NCBI GenBank assembly: GCA_963665045.2
Contig: CAXXJQ010000009.1
Span: 124,001 to 188,000, forward strand
DNA: 64,000 bases
Reading direction: 5' to 3'
Origin: JAFGRU01 sp016934985
GTDB lineage: Bacteria > Desulfobacterota > Desulfuromonadia > Desulfuromonadales > JAAYDE01
Shown here: one piece after another, positions 8,338 through 17,329 of the stretch
How positions within the stretch are numbered: position 1 is the first letter of the stretch
How the letters are laid out: each line of letters starts with the position of its first letter
The notes under the pieces: model-generated
Told to the model about the DNA's origin: nothing
Seen by the model: the letters and a program-made list of their open reading frames with translations, nothing else
Database searches by the model: none
Translations under genes and position numbers: made by a program

Positions 8338-9810
8338 TCATGGCGGCAGCCGGGGCAGCGTATCCGGGCGAAACCCTCGCGCAGGTCGCCGCATTTGAAA
8401 TACGCTTATTGTGTATTTTTCAGCCATGCCCATTAAGAAACCATAAGTTTTTGCCATGGCCTCAAAATCTTTGCCAAAAAGTTTCATTTTATCAGGCACG
8501 GATTCATTGAATCTGGCTAATGAATTTGGATCCATCGCCACCAAGGGCAAAAAATCTAATAAAGCATTATCTAATGTTGTATTATAATGAAGATTAAAAC
8601 CTTTTTGTACTGCTCTTTCGATTACTTGCTGGGGATCAGTGTAAACAGTAATATCTTCCTCTCCAAATCTATAGTGCTTAAAATGGTTTATCCCCCCATT
8701 ATAATTCTGGACTCCTTGATTTGAAGAAAAATAATCAACTAAAATCATGACTCCTTGTGCAAAGGAATTTTTTACATTCTCAAAAATCTTATCAAGCCCG
8801 ATGTGTAAAGGATAAATGCCTCCAAAATTATCTTTTGTTATATTTCTTGTTGAAGATATTTTATTTATTTCGGAATTCACAAATTCATCATATTCAACAG
8901 GAATAAAAACCGGCATGAATCTAATATCTTCTGTTTTTCCATTTTCAACAAGTCTGTTTATTTCTTCCTTTTCAATGAATTTTTCAACTTCTTTTACGTC
9001 TGCGGTCCAGCCTTCCTTTTCAGAACCGGTTACATGGCTTTTGTCAGTATTAAAGCCTATTATTTTCAAGGAATACAATCTTCCATGATAAAGAGCTACT
9101 AATTCATTCGTGATGCAGTCAGTTAGCTCATTAGCATAAACTATCCCGCAAGGCTTTTGGTCCAATCTGAAACTTAATGCATCAAGTTCTTTTATTTGGA
9201 TTCTGTCAGACAAATCAGGCCTCACTTTAAGCGGTGCCAGTTGTTTCTCAAGTAAAATGAGAGAATTTTGTCCATGATCTGTTACAAGAAAATTAGAATT
9301 TTCTTGAATTGCTTTTGCATGCCTAAAAAATTTTTGGGATGAACAAGTAAACAGGTCGCTTGCTATATGATTTATCAGATCATAATCCAGAAAACCTTGA
9401 CCTGCTCCCAAGCTCAAAAATGTCGCATCAGGTGCGATAGGGAGTGTGGCATTGACATAACCCTCAAGTGCGTATTCGGCCATCATCTTGCCAAACAAAG
9501 GAGAAAACATTTGAGGTAGCATAGGCATGCTCTCTTTATACTCTCCCATGTTCTCAAAATATCCATTTTTGTGGAATAATCCTAATTGCTGGAATTCGCT
9601 AAAATCAAAAGACTTTTTTAAGACTCGCTCAATAGATTCCCTGTCAGTTACCCTGTTGTTCTCTAAAGCCTCCTGAGCGCTTTCTCTACCACGCCTGTAC
9701 TCCCTATGGGGAAAACGAAATTCAGCTTTTTCTTTTAATAATTCAGCTATCTCGGGAGGCATATCACTAAAATCAATATTTTTACGCATGTCTTGGCTAT
9801 CATTTTCCAA
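8338..9810 (-). CDS. MidA/NDUFAF7-like SAM-dependent methyltransferase, AT-rich (probably acquired)
   Basis: Likely protein arginine or other SAM-dependent methyltransferase of the DUF185 family, 490 residues. Seen: a SAM-binding glycine loop LSLGAGQGFLDYDLI, the family motif YANELTDCITNELV, and MILVDYFSSNQG with a later HYRFGEEDITVYTDPQQVIERA, matching the family order of DYG, H and DhT-type motifs. Base composition is far more AT-rich than both sides, which suggests transfer. The last 17 or so codons after VFQMRR lie in GC-rich DNA, so the native 3' end may be lost. The start is TTG at 9810 or ATG at 9789. Neither has a strong ribosome site. Confidence 0.75.
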   Translation of the reverse strand: MENDSQDMRKNIDFSDMPPEIAELLKEKAEFRFPHREYRRGRESAQEALENNRVTDRESIERVLKKSFDFSEFQQLGLFHKNGYFENMGEYKESMPMLPQMFSPLFGKMMAEYALEGYVNATLPIAPDATFLSLGAGQGFLDYDLINHIASDLFTCSSQKFFRHAKAIQENSNFLVTDHGQNSLILLEKQLAPLKVRPDLSDRIQIKELDALSFRLDQKPCGIVYANELTDCITNELVALYHGRLYSLKIIGFNTDKSHVTGSEKEGWTADVKEVEKFIEKEEINRLVENGKTEDIRFMPVFIPVEYDEFVNSEINKISSTRNITKDNFGGIYPLHIGLDKIFENVKNSFAQGVMILVDYFSSNQGVQNYNGGINHFKHYRFGEEDITVYTDPQQVIERAVQKGFNLHYNTTLDNALLDFLPLVAMDPNSLARFNESVPDKMKLFGKDFEAMAKTYGFLMGMAEKYTISVFQMRRPARGFRPDTLPRLPP

Positions 9811-9959
9811 AATGGTTACGTAAGTTTTATTTTCTCTTATTTAAAAAGTTTGCCAGATTGTTTTAGTGGTTCAATAAGGGGGGATGATTGAGTTATTAAA
9901 AACCCTGCCTTATAAGAATTTTGATCAACGACCGTCCGGTTCAAAACTCCAAAAATGAC

Positions 9960-9995
9960 AAATGGCCCCCCCCCATTTTTGGACGGGCCATTTTT
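9960..9995. terminator. Probable terminator hairpin downstream of the uronate operon
   Basis: AAATGGCCC (9960-9968) pairs with GGGCCATTT (9985-9993), and the top strand continues TTATAT. It lies past the end of the DlgD-like gene and before the AT-rich methyltransferase. A competing inverted repeat (CCAAAAATG with CATTTTTGG) overlaps it. Confidence 0.5.
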
Positions 9996-10126
9996 ATATC
10001 TTTTATTTGGTGAATTTAAAGACGAGGTTTTCCTGCAGCATCAGCGTCTCGGATCACGCGCGGCCACAAGCCGTCACGTGCATCCGGATGGTTAGTCTTC
10101 GTTTATTGCAAAATCTGGCCGCCTCC

Positions 10127-11137
10127 CTACATCTGTTGAATCATCCGCCAAAGCTGGAGATCGACCGGAATGCCCTTTTCGAGATTCTCCCTCCGTGAAG
10201 TGAGCATGCCTTGCCCGGGATAACGGACCTTCGGGAAGCCTTTGAGCGTAGGGGCGTCAAGCAAATCTTGAATGACAGCATTCACCTTTTCTTCAACATT
10301 GGTGGTACCCATCTGCGATACAATGTCAATGGCCATGAAGACCTGTGAGACGCCGGTTTCCTTATCGCGCTGGCTGATCTCCCTGGTTGAATCGCCGGCC
10401 GCAATGAAGGTGGCAATCAGATCAAGAACAAGGGCCAATCCAGAACCTTTCCAGTAACCGATCGGGAGGGCACGACCTGATTTCAGGATGGCATTGGGGT
10501 TGGTAGTAAGCTCACCGTTTTCGTCATAACCCCCTGCCAGGGGCAGGCCTTCGCCTCGCCGGGAAAGGACTTCGAGTTTGCCCATTGAGAATTGGCTCAT
10601 GGCCATATCCAAGAGGACAGGGCCTTCTGAACGAGGGATACAGACAGCCATGGGGTTATTCCCGATCTTCCTCTCTGCCGATCCCCATGGCGGCATGAGC
10701 GCGATGGTATTGGTCCAGCAAATCCCGATGCATCCAGCCTCCGCAGCCAGTAACCCGTAGGTTCCCGCTCGCATCCAGTGGTTTGTGTTGCGCAGTCCAA
10801 CACAACCGATGCCATGCCCACGTGACAGCTCAATGGCGCGCTTCATTGCTTTCTCGGCGTTGAGGATGCCAACCCCGCGCTTGCCTTCCCACTGCTCGAG
10901 GGCGCCAAAAGAATTCACAAGTTCAGGTTCGACCCGTGTCCTGACGAGGCCTGTCCTAATATCTGTAACAAAGGCGGGGAAGCGGTTCAGGCCGTGTGAG
11001 GCAACACCATCGCATGTGTTCTCGGTAAAAACTTTCGCACACCTTTTTGCTGTGGAGTCCTCAAAACCCACGGTGAGCAAAACTCGGGTGAGTTCCTGGC
11101 AGATCTCGTCAAAGGGTATTCGCTTCATATCTCTCAT
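10127..11137 (-). CDS. DlgD-like 2,3-diketo-L-gulonate reductase family oxidoreductase (Ldh_2/MDH2)
   Basis: NAD(P)H-dependent reductase of the malate/L-lactate dehydrogenase 2 family. It is closest by memory to E. coli 2,3-diketo-L-gulonate reductase (YiaK/DlgD): GVASHGLNRFPAFV, LRNTNHWMRAGTYG, GICWTNTIALMPPWG and PIGYWKGSGLALVLD all align. The start at 11137 gives 336 residues, the family length (E. coli 332). A longer GTG frame from 11176 has no ribosome site. It is last in the TRAP-kduI-kduD operon after a 238-base gap. Its substrate here is probably a keto-uronate or aldonate made during pectin- or alginate-type uronate breakdown (inference). Confidence 0.85.
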   Translation of the reverse strand: MRDMKRIPFDEICQELTRVLLTVGFEDSTAKRCAKVFTENTCDGVASHGLNRFPAFVTDIRTGLVRTRVEPELVNSFGALEQWEGKRGVGILNAEKAMKRAIELSRGHGIGCVGLRNTNHWMRAGTYGLLAAEAGCIGICWTNTIALMPPWGSAERKIGNNPMAVCIPRSEGPVLLDMAMSQFSMGKLEVLSRRGEGLPLAGGYDENGELTTNPNAILKSGRALPIGYWKGSGLALVLDLIATFIAAGDSTREISQRDKETGVSQVFMAIDIVSQMGTTNVEEKVNAVIQDLLDAPTLKGFPKVRYPGQGMLTSRRENLEKGIPVDLQLWRMIQQM

Positions 11138-11375
11138 ACTATTCCGGCCTCTACAGGGTATAGACGCGACATGCACTGTTTGTCCAAAAGCTTATGTCGG
11201 ATCATTTGGGCAGGTTGTATTAGAGCAGGATGACAGTTCCAACAAACCCTCACTTGAAGAAAAGGGCCTCTGATCGCGTGATCAAAATGGTCCTTTTCAT
11301 CCCTCAAAAATACGTCTCCACCGAAAGGGTGAAATTGATGTCTGAACAAACTTGACTTTCCCTTTTTGTGAACCG

Positions 11376-12137
11376 TTAGCGGGCAAGCCAACCGCCGTCG
11401 ACCGCCAGGGTATAGCCGTTAACATAGGCGGAAGCATCGGATGCCAGAAAAATGACCGGTCCGGCAAGATCGGACGGTTTTCCCCAGCGTTTCGCCGGAA
11501 TGCGGCCGAGAATCTCGGCGCTACGTTCTTTGTCAGCACGTAATGCGGCTGTGTTGTTGGTTGCCATGTAACCGGGAGCGATCGCGTTCACGTTGATGTT
11601 ATGAGCTGCCCATTCATTGGCCAGCAACCGGGTTATTCCCATTACGGCACTTTTGCTGGCCGTGTAGGAAGGCACCCTGATCCCGCCCTGAAACGACAAC
11701 ATTGATGCGATATTGATGATCTTTCCTCCCTGCCCTTGTTGGAGAAAACGCCTGGCGGCCGCCTGGCAGAAAAAGAAAACGGTTTTTATGTTGATGTTCA
11801 TCACATCGTCCCAATCCTTTTCGCTGAAATTGATGGAATCTTCCCGGCGAATGATCCCGGCATTGTTGACCAGGATATCGACCCGGCCAAAAGTTTTGAC
11901 CGCTTCATCCAGAATCGCTTCTATCGGCTCACAACTGGAAAGATCCGCCTTGATTCCGTGAAAACGACCATTGATCGATGCAATCATTTCGGAAGTTTCA
12001 GGTGCATCAACATAATCGACTCCGACTACATTTGCCCCTGCTTCCGCCAGTCCCAGGCACATCCCTTGCCCCAGGCCGGTGGAACAACCTGTGACGATGG
12101 CTGTTTTCCCTTTGAGGTTGAACAGGTCAGGTGTCAT
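11376..12137 (-). CDS. kduD: 2-dehydro-3-deoxy-D-gluconate 5-dehydrogenase (KduD), SDR family
   Basis: Short-chain dehydrogenase, 253 residues, that reduces 2,5-diketo-3-deoxygluconate to 2-keto-3-deoxygluconate (KDG). Seen: cofactor loop TGCSTGLGQG, NNAG, the catalytic Ser in IASMLSFQGG, YTASK and the closing VNGYTLAVDGGW. The KduD-specific stretch NLKGKTAIVTG and RIPAKRWGKP fits the family. AAGGAG lies before the ATG. It follows kduI by 17 bases. With kduI upstream and kdgK/eda nearby, the pathway assignment is firm. Confidence 0.92.
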   Translation of the reverse strand: MTPDLFNLKGKTAIVTGCSTGLGQGMCLGLAEAGANVVGVDYVDAPETSEMIASINGRFHGIKADLSSCEPIEAILDEAVKTFGRVDILVNNAGIIRREDSINFSEKDWDDVMNINIKTVFFFCQAAARRFLQQGQGGKIINIASMLSFQGGIRVPSYTASKSAVMGITRLLANEWAAHNINVNAIAPGYMATNNTAALRADKERSAEILGRIPAKRWGKPSDLAGPVIFLASDASAYVNGYTLAVDGGWLAR

Positions 12138-12154
12138 GGTTTTTCTCCTTTGGA

Positions 12155-12985
12155 CTATTTTAAGGCCTGCATCGGAACACCATCCATGTCGGTGAATGTC
12201 TGGTTTTCACCAACCATTCCCCAGATGAAGGTGTAATTTTTGGTCCCCACCCCGCTGTGGATCGACCAGCTCGGCGAGATGACGGCTTCCTCGTTGCGAA
12301 CGACAAGGTGGCGCGTCTCGTCAGGCTGACCCATAAGATGCATCACCACGGTATCCGGATCCATGTCGAAGTAAAGATAAACCTCCATCCGCCTTTCGTG
12401 GGTATGTGTCGGCATCGTGTTCCAGACGCAGTTTGGTTCCAGCAAGGTCATCCCCATGCACAGTTGACAGCTTTCCAGAACGTCCGGGTGGAGATATTGA
12501 TAAATCGTGCGCTCATTTGATTCAGTCAGGCTACCCAGATGAACCCTTTTGGCGTTTGCCTGCGTCACTCTTTGGTGGGGATAACTCTTATGAGCGGGGC
12601 CGGAAAGCATATAAAATTTGGCAGGGTCGGTTTTCTGGTCGCTTGCAAAAGAGACATCGGTGGCTCCCATGCCGATGTAAAGGCCATCACGAGTTCCCAG
12701 GTGAAATCCTTCGCCGTCCACCGTCACCGTTCCGGGTGACCCGATATTGATTACTCCTCCTTCACGACGTTCGAAAAACGAAGCTGCCCCCAGCGTTTTC
12801 CCACCTTCGAGTGCCAGGGCTTTATCGGTTGGGACCGAACCGCCGACAATGATTCGGTCAAAATAGCTGTAGGTCAGGTTCAATTGGCCGGCTTGGAAAA
12901 GTTCTTCGATAAGGAATTCCTCTCTCAAACTTTGGGTATCCATATGTTTAACATGTTCCGGATGTGAAGGATGTCTGATTTCCAT
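12155..12985 (-). CDS. kduI: 5-dehydro-4-deoxy-D-glucuronate isomerase (KduI)
   Basis: Cytoplasmic cupin-fold, zinc-dependent isomerase. It converts 4-deoxy-L-threo-5-hexosulose uronate (from pectin or glycosaminoglycan lyase products) to 2,5-diketo-3-deoxygluconate. It is 276 residues, the normal size. Seen: MEIRHPSHPEHVKHMDT at the start, TFSYFDR-like TYSYFDRIIVGGSVP, the metal region MPTHTHERRMEVYLYF, and the closing HSGVGTKNYTFIWGMVGEN. ATG follows AAGGAG. It sits between the TRAP permease (24-base gap) and kduD. Confidence 0.95.
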   Translation of the reverse strand: MEIRHPSHPEHVKHMDTQSLREEFLIEELFQAGQLNLTYSYFDRIIVGGSVPTDKALALEGGKTLGAASFFERREGGVINIGSPGTVTVDGEGFHLGTRDGLYIGMGATDVSFASDQKTDPAKFYMLSGPAHKSYPHQRVTQANAKRVHLGSLTESNERTIYQYLHPDVLESCQLCMGMTLLEPNCVWNTMPTHTHERRMEVYLYFDMDPDTVVMHLMGQPDETRHLVVRNEEAVISPSWSIHSGVGTKNYTFIWGMVGENQTFTDMDGVPMQALK

Positions 12986-13009
12986 AATTAAAACTCCTTG
13001 TTGATCAGT

Positions 13010-14287
13010 TTATGGCATGAGCAGTGACGGTAGCCACTGGGTAAATGCCGGGAAAAAGGCGATTATCACCAGGGTGATCAGGTTAGCCATCAGAAATGGC
13101 AGCGCCGCTTTAAAAATAGTCCCGATTTCCAGTTTGGAGATGGCTGAAGCGACATTGAGGCACATTCCCACTGGGGGAGTGACCAGGCCCACCGCCAATC
13201 CCGAAATCAGGAGGACTCCGAATTGGATAGCGTCCATTCCCAGGACACAAACCATGGGTAGAAAAACCGGGGTCAGAAGCAGAATCGCGGGGGAAACGTC
13301 GATAAATGTACCACAGATCAGGATAATAAAAACCACGGCCAGAAAAACGGCATATGGGGGCAACCCCAGTTCTACGACGCTGGCAGCCATCGCCTGAGGA
13401 ATTCTTTCCAAAGCCAAAATCCAGATATAGAGTTTGGACAGGGCGATGATGATCATCACATTGGCACTGGTGAGAATCGCTTTGGTTACAAGCCCCGGGA
13501 CATCTTTGATTTTCAATGTCTTGAAGATGAAAAAACCGACGATAACGGTGTAGAGTACTCCGATACCTGCCGCTTCGGTCGCAGTCGCAATGCCCATGAC
13601 AACTGCACCGATCACGAAAAGCGGCATAATCAGAGCCAACACTGCGCGCTGAAGGTACTGCAGGCATTCAAAAACCGTGAATGTTTTCTCTTCCCGAGGC
13701 AGGTTCTTCCGGTGAGAAATAATCAACGTAATGACCAGCATGATGATTCCGATCATCACCCCCGGTATTGCGCTTGCCAAAAAGAGGCGACCGACCGATT
13801 GTTCCGCTGCGAGAGCATAGATAATCATCGGTACGCTGGGAGGGATAATCATACCCATGGTAGATGACGCAACCGTGATGCCGCTGGAATATTCCGCTGT
13901 GTAGCCCTTTTTTTGCATCTCGGGGATCAGAACAGCTCCGACGGAGGCTGTATCTGATACGGAAGATCCTGATATCCCGCCAAAAATCATGCTCGCCAGG
14001 ACGTTTACCAGGCCCAGTCCCCCTCTAAGTTTGCCGACGAAGAGAAGAGAGAAATCGAGCAGCCGGGACGTAATCCCGCCTGCATTCATCAGGGATCCCA
14101 TCAGGCAGAACAGCGGCAGGGCGATCATGGCATAGGATTCCATGCCGGCATACAGCCGTTGAGGCAGAATCGAAATCAGCATCGGCTGGTAAATAATAAA
14201 ATAAAGGAAACCGGAAATTCCCAGGGAGTAGGCGATAGGAACTCCGATAAGCAGGAGGATGACTAATGAAACCAGGAGCAGTGTCAT
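13010..14287 (-). CDS. TRAP transporter large permease (DctM/SiaM type)
   Basis: Large membrane subunit of a sodium-driven TRAP importer, 425 residues, mostly hydrophobic, with about 12-13 membrane segments. Seen: MTLLLVSLVILLLIGVPIAYSLG at the start, the GGISGSSVSDTASVGAVLIP motif and the PPSVPMIIYA motif typical of DctM. The ATG at 14287 overlaps the small-permease stop by 4 bases (ATGA), and GAGAGGCGG lies before it. A longer frame to 14440 is only overlap. Genes for uronate breakdown follow in the same operon, so a uronate or unsaturated oligo-uronate is the likely cargo. Confidence 0.93.
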   Translation of the reverse strand: MTLLLVSLVILLLIGVPIAYSLGISGFLYFIIYQPMLISILPQRLYAGMESYAMIALPLFCLMGSLMNAGGITSRLLDFSLLFVGKLRGGLGLVNVLASMIFGGISGSSVSDTASVGAVLIPEMQKKGYTAEYSSGITVASSTMGMIIPPSVPMIIYALAAEQSVGRLFLASAIPGVMIGIIMLVITLIISHRKNLPREEKTFTVFECLQYLQRAVLALIMPLFVIGAVVMGIATATEAAGIGVLYTVIVGFFIFKTLKIKDVPGLVTKAILTSANVMIIIALSKLYIWILALERIPQAMAASVVELGLPPYAVFLAVVFIILICGTFIDVSPAILLLTPVFLPMVCVLGMDAIQFGVLLISGLAVGLVTPPVGMCLNVASAISKLEIGTIFKAALPFLMANLITLVIIAFFPAFTQWLPSLLMP

Positions 14288-14784
14288 TGCCGCCTCTCCG
14301 TTCTGTCCCAATAGACATTCAGAATTCCTGTCAAACAGAAAAGAACGACAAACAGGCAACCCAGGGGAACGGAAACTTCGATCATCCACATAGGAATGCG
14401 CATCACCGGTGATTCGGCGTTGCCCACCGTCTGTATCCATGAAAAGCTCAGGTAGGCTATCACCAGATTGATCCCGGCAACCAGCAGGTAATTGACCACA
14501 TCGATGAACTGTCTTAATGCTTGAGGAAGCTTGTCGACAAAGAAGGCAATACGGATATGTTCTTTTTTACAGACAGAAACAGCGGCTCCCAGAGATGTCG
14601 TATAGATAAACAGATAGTCCATCATTTCATTCCCTCCCATTATGGAGGAATTGAACAGATAGCGGAGAGTCACTAGTAGAATCGTCAACAGCAGAATCAC
14701 CGAGAAAAAGAACGTAACGGCTCTTTCCAGAAACTTGACAAGGAAGGATTCTCCCTGGTTTATAATCGATTTGCGAGTTGACAT
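14284..14784 (-). CDS. TRAP transporter small permease (DctQ type)
   Basis: Small four-helix membrane subunit of the TRAP importer, 166 residues from ATG 14784. GAGG lies 8 bases upstream, and a longer frame from 14841 lacks a good ribosome site. Seen: a first helix FFFSVILLLTILLVTLRY, the GGNEMMDYLFIYTTSLGAA segment common in DctQ proteins, and two further helices. It is between the binding protein (63-base gap) and the large permease (4-base overlap), the usual PQM order. Confidence 0.9.
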   Translation of the reverse strand: MSTRKSIINQGESFLVKFLERAVTFFFSVILLLTILLVTLRYLFNSSIMGGNEMMDYLFIYTTSLGAAVSVCKKEHIRIAFFVDKLPQALRQFIDVVNYLLVAGINLVIAYLSFSWIQTVGNAESPVMRIPMWMIEVSVPLGCLFVVLFCLTGILNVYWDRTERRQ

Positions 14785-14847
14785 GGAAACCTCAAAGAAT
14801 CGCCGGGGAGCAAATGTCTCCCCGGCGAAGCGTCGATTCACCGTCGG

Positions 14848-15861
14848 TCATTTAACAGCCGCGTTTTGAACCTGTTTAATTTCATCCCAGGTAAAAAATT
14901 CATCGTCAACATACCCCTGCCACACCGGCTTGACAGCCTCAAGGAATTCGGCTCTCGCTTTATCGCTGAGAGAATTCACCTTCAGTTCTTTTTCGAGAAC
15001 CTTAAGATAGCCATCCTCGGACCCCAGCCAGATTTTGTTCGACTCCTGAATCGTTGCTTGGGCCACACTGTTGAAAGCCTTCTTTAGATCTTCAGGCAGC
15101 GCATTGTACCAGGCCGGATTGACATATAAAGGATCGGGATGGACCTGCCAGTTGACAATGGACAGGTACTTTTGAGCTTCGTAGAATTTCATGTCAACAG
15201 TGTTGGAAAAAGGATTTTCCTGGCCATCCACAACCCCCGTTTTCAGTGCCATGTAGGTTTCGGTATAAGGAATCTGTTGGGGATTGGCGCCCAGGGCGGA
15301 AAACGTTTTGATTGTCATGTCGATCGGGGGAGTCCTCATCTTAAGTCCTTTGATGCTCTTAAGGGTCGTTATCGGCCTCTTGCTGTTCGTGATGTTACGG
15401 AAGCCGCCGGCAACCCCTGTCGCCGGGATGTAATAACCGTTTGCGAGGGCGCCTTTGTTGATCTTGTCGCCGACCGGGCTGGCCATCGCTTTTAGCACCT
15501 GATCAACGTTTTCAAACATGAAGGGAAGGGTGTAAATCAAAAACTGTTTGTTGGCTCTTTCGAAAAGTCCACCCCGGCAGCCTTGAACAGCACCCATTTT
15601 GACCATGTCCAGAACATCCGCCTCTTTCCCCAGGACCCCTCCAAAATAGAGCTCAACCTGAATGCGTCCACCCGAGGCTTTTTCCAGTTCCTCCTTAAAA
15701 AAATCCATGGATTTGCTGCGAGGATGATTGGCTGACTGCGTATGGGCATACTTGAAAACATAGGTCCCATCCGCAGCAACAGCTTCATCTGTACTTACCG
15801 CGCCCATAGAAAATCCTACTGCTAGAAAAAACATTGCGACGATGATGGCGATTTTCTTCAT
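14848..15861 (-). CDS. TRAP transporter periplasmic solute-binding protein (DctP type)
   Basis: Binds the uronate-type solute in the periplasm and hands it to the DctQM permease. It is 337 residues from ATG 15861, preceded by AGGGGG. It has a signal peptide (MKKIAIIVAMFFLAVGFSM). DctP features seen: YVFKYAHTQSANHPRSKSMDFF, the GGFRNITNSKRPI segment, KGLKMRTPP, the VDGQENPFSN loop with the conserved Arg context, and a C-terminal FTWDEIKQVQNA. It is first gene of the catabolic operon. An 18-base palindromic motif lies just before its ribosome site. Confidence 0.93.
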   Translation of the reverse strand: MKKIAIIVAMFFLAVGFSMGAVSTDEAVAADGTYVFKYAHTQSANHPRSKSMDFFKEELEKASGGRIQVELYFGGVLGKEADVLDMVKMGAVQGCRGGLFERANKQFLIYTLPFMFENVDQVLKAMASPVGDKINKGALANGYYIPATGVAGGFRNITNSKRPITTLKSIKGLKMRTPPIDMTIKTFSALGANPQQIPYTETYMALKTGVVDGQENPFSNTVDMKFYEAQKYLSIVNWQVHPDPLYVNPAWYNALPEDLKKAFNSVAQATIQESNKIWLGSEDGYLKVLEKELKVNSLSDKARAEFLEAVKPVWQGYVDDEFFTWDEIKQVQNAAVK

Positions 15862-16180
15862 AAGACCCCCTTTGGTTTTAAATAAGAAACCTGGTTTAAT
15901 ATTTAAAAATATGTTATCTAACAAGGAGATATTGTCAATATCTATTTGGAAAATCCTGGGATTTTTAAAGATGGCTGGTATGAACAACACCTCTCAGGTT
16001 CTCCAGCCATCTGGAGTGTTGTTGAAACCTCTGCATCAAGTCAGGCATGGCAAAGGAGGGGACAGGCTGATTTCCATGTGAAGAAAAAGGCTTGGATTTA
16101 AGGAAAGGGGTAGGACTTTAAGGGGAAGAGAAAAAATCAGCTTTAAGGCCCAGTGTTTAGAGACAGAACCGCACCACTGC
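15862..16180. other. Regulatory intergenic region between iclR and dctP
   Basis: It carries the operator candidate at 15874-15891, a short palindrome GATATTGTCAATATC (15928-15942), and a hairpin at 15983-16023. In that hairpin AACAACAC pairs with GTGTTGTT and the inner CTCCAG pairs with CTGGAG. The last could terminate or attenuate transcription from iclR into dctP, though no T run follows. The promoter of the TRAP-kdu operon should be here. Confidence 0.6.
15874..15891 (-). promoter_or_regulatory. Candidate IclR-family operator upstream of dctP
   Basis: GGTTTTAAATAAGAAACC is a pseudo-palindrome (GGTTT...AAACC) placed 12-30 bases before the dctP start codon. The 12-mer AAATAAGAAACC recurs on the minus strand at 16995-17006 near the regulator gene. 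Half-sites of GAAAC/GTTTC type resemble KdgR boxes of enterobacteria. Binding is inferred. Confidence 0.5.
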
Positions 16181-16945
16181 TTATACCGACAATTTGCCCA
16201 TATCTCTTGAGATTAGCGTTGCGGCTTTTTTAACCTTGGAAGAGACTTCGTCAATGATATTGGACGAAAAACGCACCCGGGTCGCTGTAATGCCAACAGC
16301 GCCAATACAGTGGTTTTTGCCATCAAATACTGGGGCCGCACAGCAACGGACATCATCAAAATACTCCAGATCATCCAGTGCGTAACCCTGTTGTTTGATT
16401 CTGGTGATCTCCTCTTTCAGGCCGGTGATCGTCGTAATCGAATGACTGGTTTTTCCAACCAGTTCTACACCTGAAAGAAATGTTTCCAGCGGTTCATCAA
16501 TAGCCCAGGTCAGCAAAACTTTTCCGTGGCTGGTGCAGTTCAATGGAAGTAAAGTGCCTACGGGGGAAGAAAGTTTGATATGGCTAGTACTTTCACAAAC
16601 GGTCATGAGCATGCTTTGTTTACCGGAGAGTACTGCCAGATGAGCTGTTTCACCGATATCTTCCATCAGGTTCTGGAGATGAGGTTTCGCCACCTTGGCC
16701 AGGTCTCGTCTCGCGAGGGTTAGCATGCCGTAATGGATAAACATGTAGCTCAGGATATATTTGTCCCCCTTTTTTTCTATCCAGGCGCTGCCCTCCAGCG
16801 TATGCAATATACGATAAATCGACGCCTTTGGCGCATCAAGATGACTCACGATTTCACTAAACGTGACTCCCTGGGGAAAATTTGAAATATAATTAATGAC
16901 ATCAAATGTTCGCGCCAGCACGGGGATAATATATGAAGGGGCCAC
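16181..16945 (-). CDS. IclR-family transcriptional regulator (KdgR-like role)
   Basis: DNA-binding repressor or activator, 254 residues. The N-terminal winged helix reads RTFDVINYISNFPQGVTFSEIV and APKASIYRILHTL, and the C-terminal effector domain has SHGKVLLTW, GYALDDLEYFDDVRCCAAPV and GAVGITA. The start is GTG at 16945 with GGAG about 8 bases upstream. It lies between the TRAP-kdu operon (same strand) and the divergent kdgK-eda pair, so it very likely controls both in response to KDG or a related uronate intermediate (inference from KdgR). Confidence 0.92.
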   Translation of the reverse strand: MAPSYIIPVLARTFDVINYISNFPQGVTFSEIVSHLDAPKASIYRILHTLEGSAWIEKKGDKYILSYMFIHYGMLTLARRDLAKVAKPHLQNLMEDIGETAHLAVLSGKQSMLMTVCESTSHIKLSSPVGTLLPLNCTSHGKVLLTWAIDEPLETFLSGVELVGKTSHSITTITGLKEEITRIKQQGYALDDLEYFDDVRCCAAPVFDGKNHCIGAVGITATRVRFSSNIIDEVSSKVKKAATLISRDMGKLSV

Positions 16946-17329
16946 TATTTTCTCCGGGATTATTGTCTGGAAAAACCAAACTGTTAATCGACATGGTTTC
17001 TTATTTGAAAATTAGTATAACATATTAAAATTTTGATTCGTCCAATTAAATGGTGGCTGGAGCGTATCTTGTGTCATTTACTCCGTGATTTTCCCAAGGG
17101 TTTTCTGATGCTTTTGCTCCATATTCCATGGGGAGGGAAGATTGCCAATTTTTCACAAAGTGATAATGTTTGAGGTGTCCGCCAGGACCGAATGGTGAAA
17201 CCTTAAGGATAATGTTGCTGCTGAAAAACCGGTGGCTAAAAAAAGTTTGGCAATATTGAACAAGCTTTCGGCCATGGCGGTCTCAAAGTAGTCACTTCAA
17301 GTTAATTTATGGAATTGAGGGAGATAGAG
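16946..17329. other. Divergent promoter region, iclR / kdgK
   Basis: 384 bases with no gene, AT-rich near iclR. It holds a second copy of the operator-like motif at 16995-17012, about 50-65 bases before the iclR start. A small hairpin GTCC-GCCA-GGAC lies near 17180. kdgK has GAGGGAGA before its ATG. I could not assign -10/-35 boxes with confidence. Confidence 0.6.
16995..17012 (-). promoter_or_regulatory. Candidate IclR-family operator upstream of iclR
   Basis: Top strand reads GGTTTCTTATTTGAAAAT, with arms GGTTTC and GAAAa. Its complement matches the dctP-proximal motif at 15 of 18 positions, including 12 in a row. The position before iclR suggests autoregulation. Confidence 0.45.
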
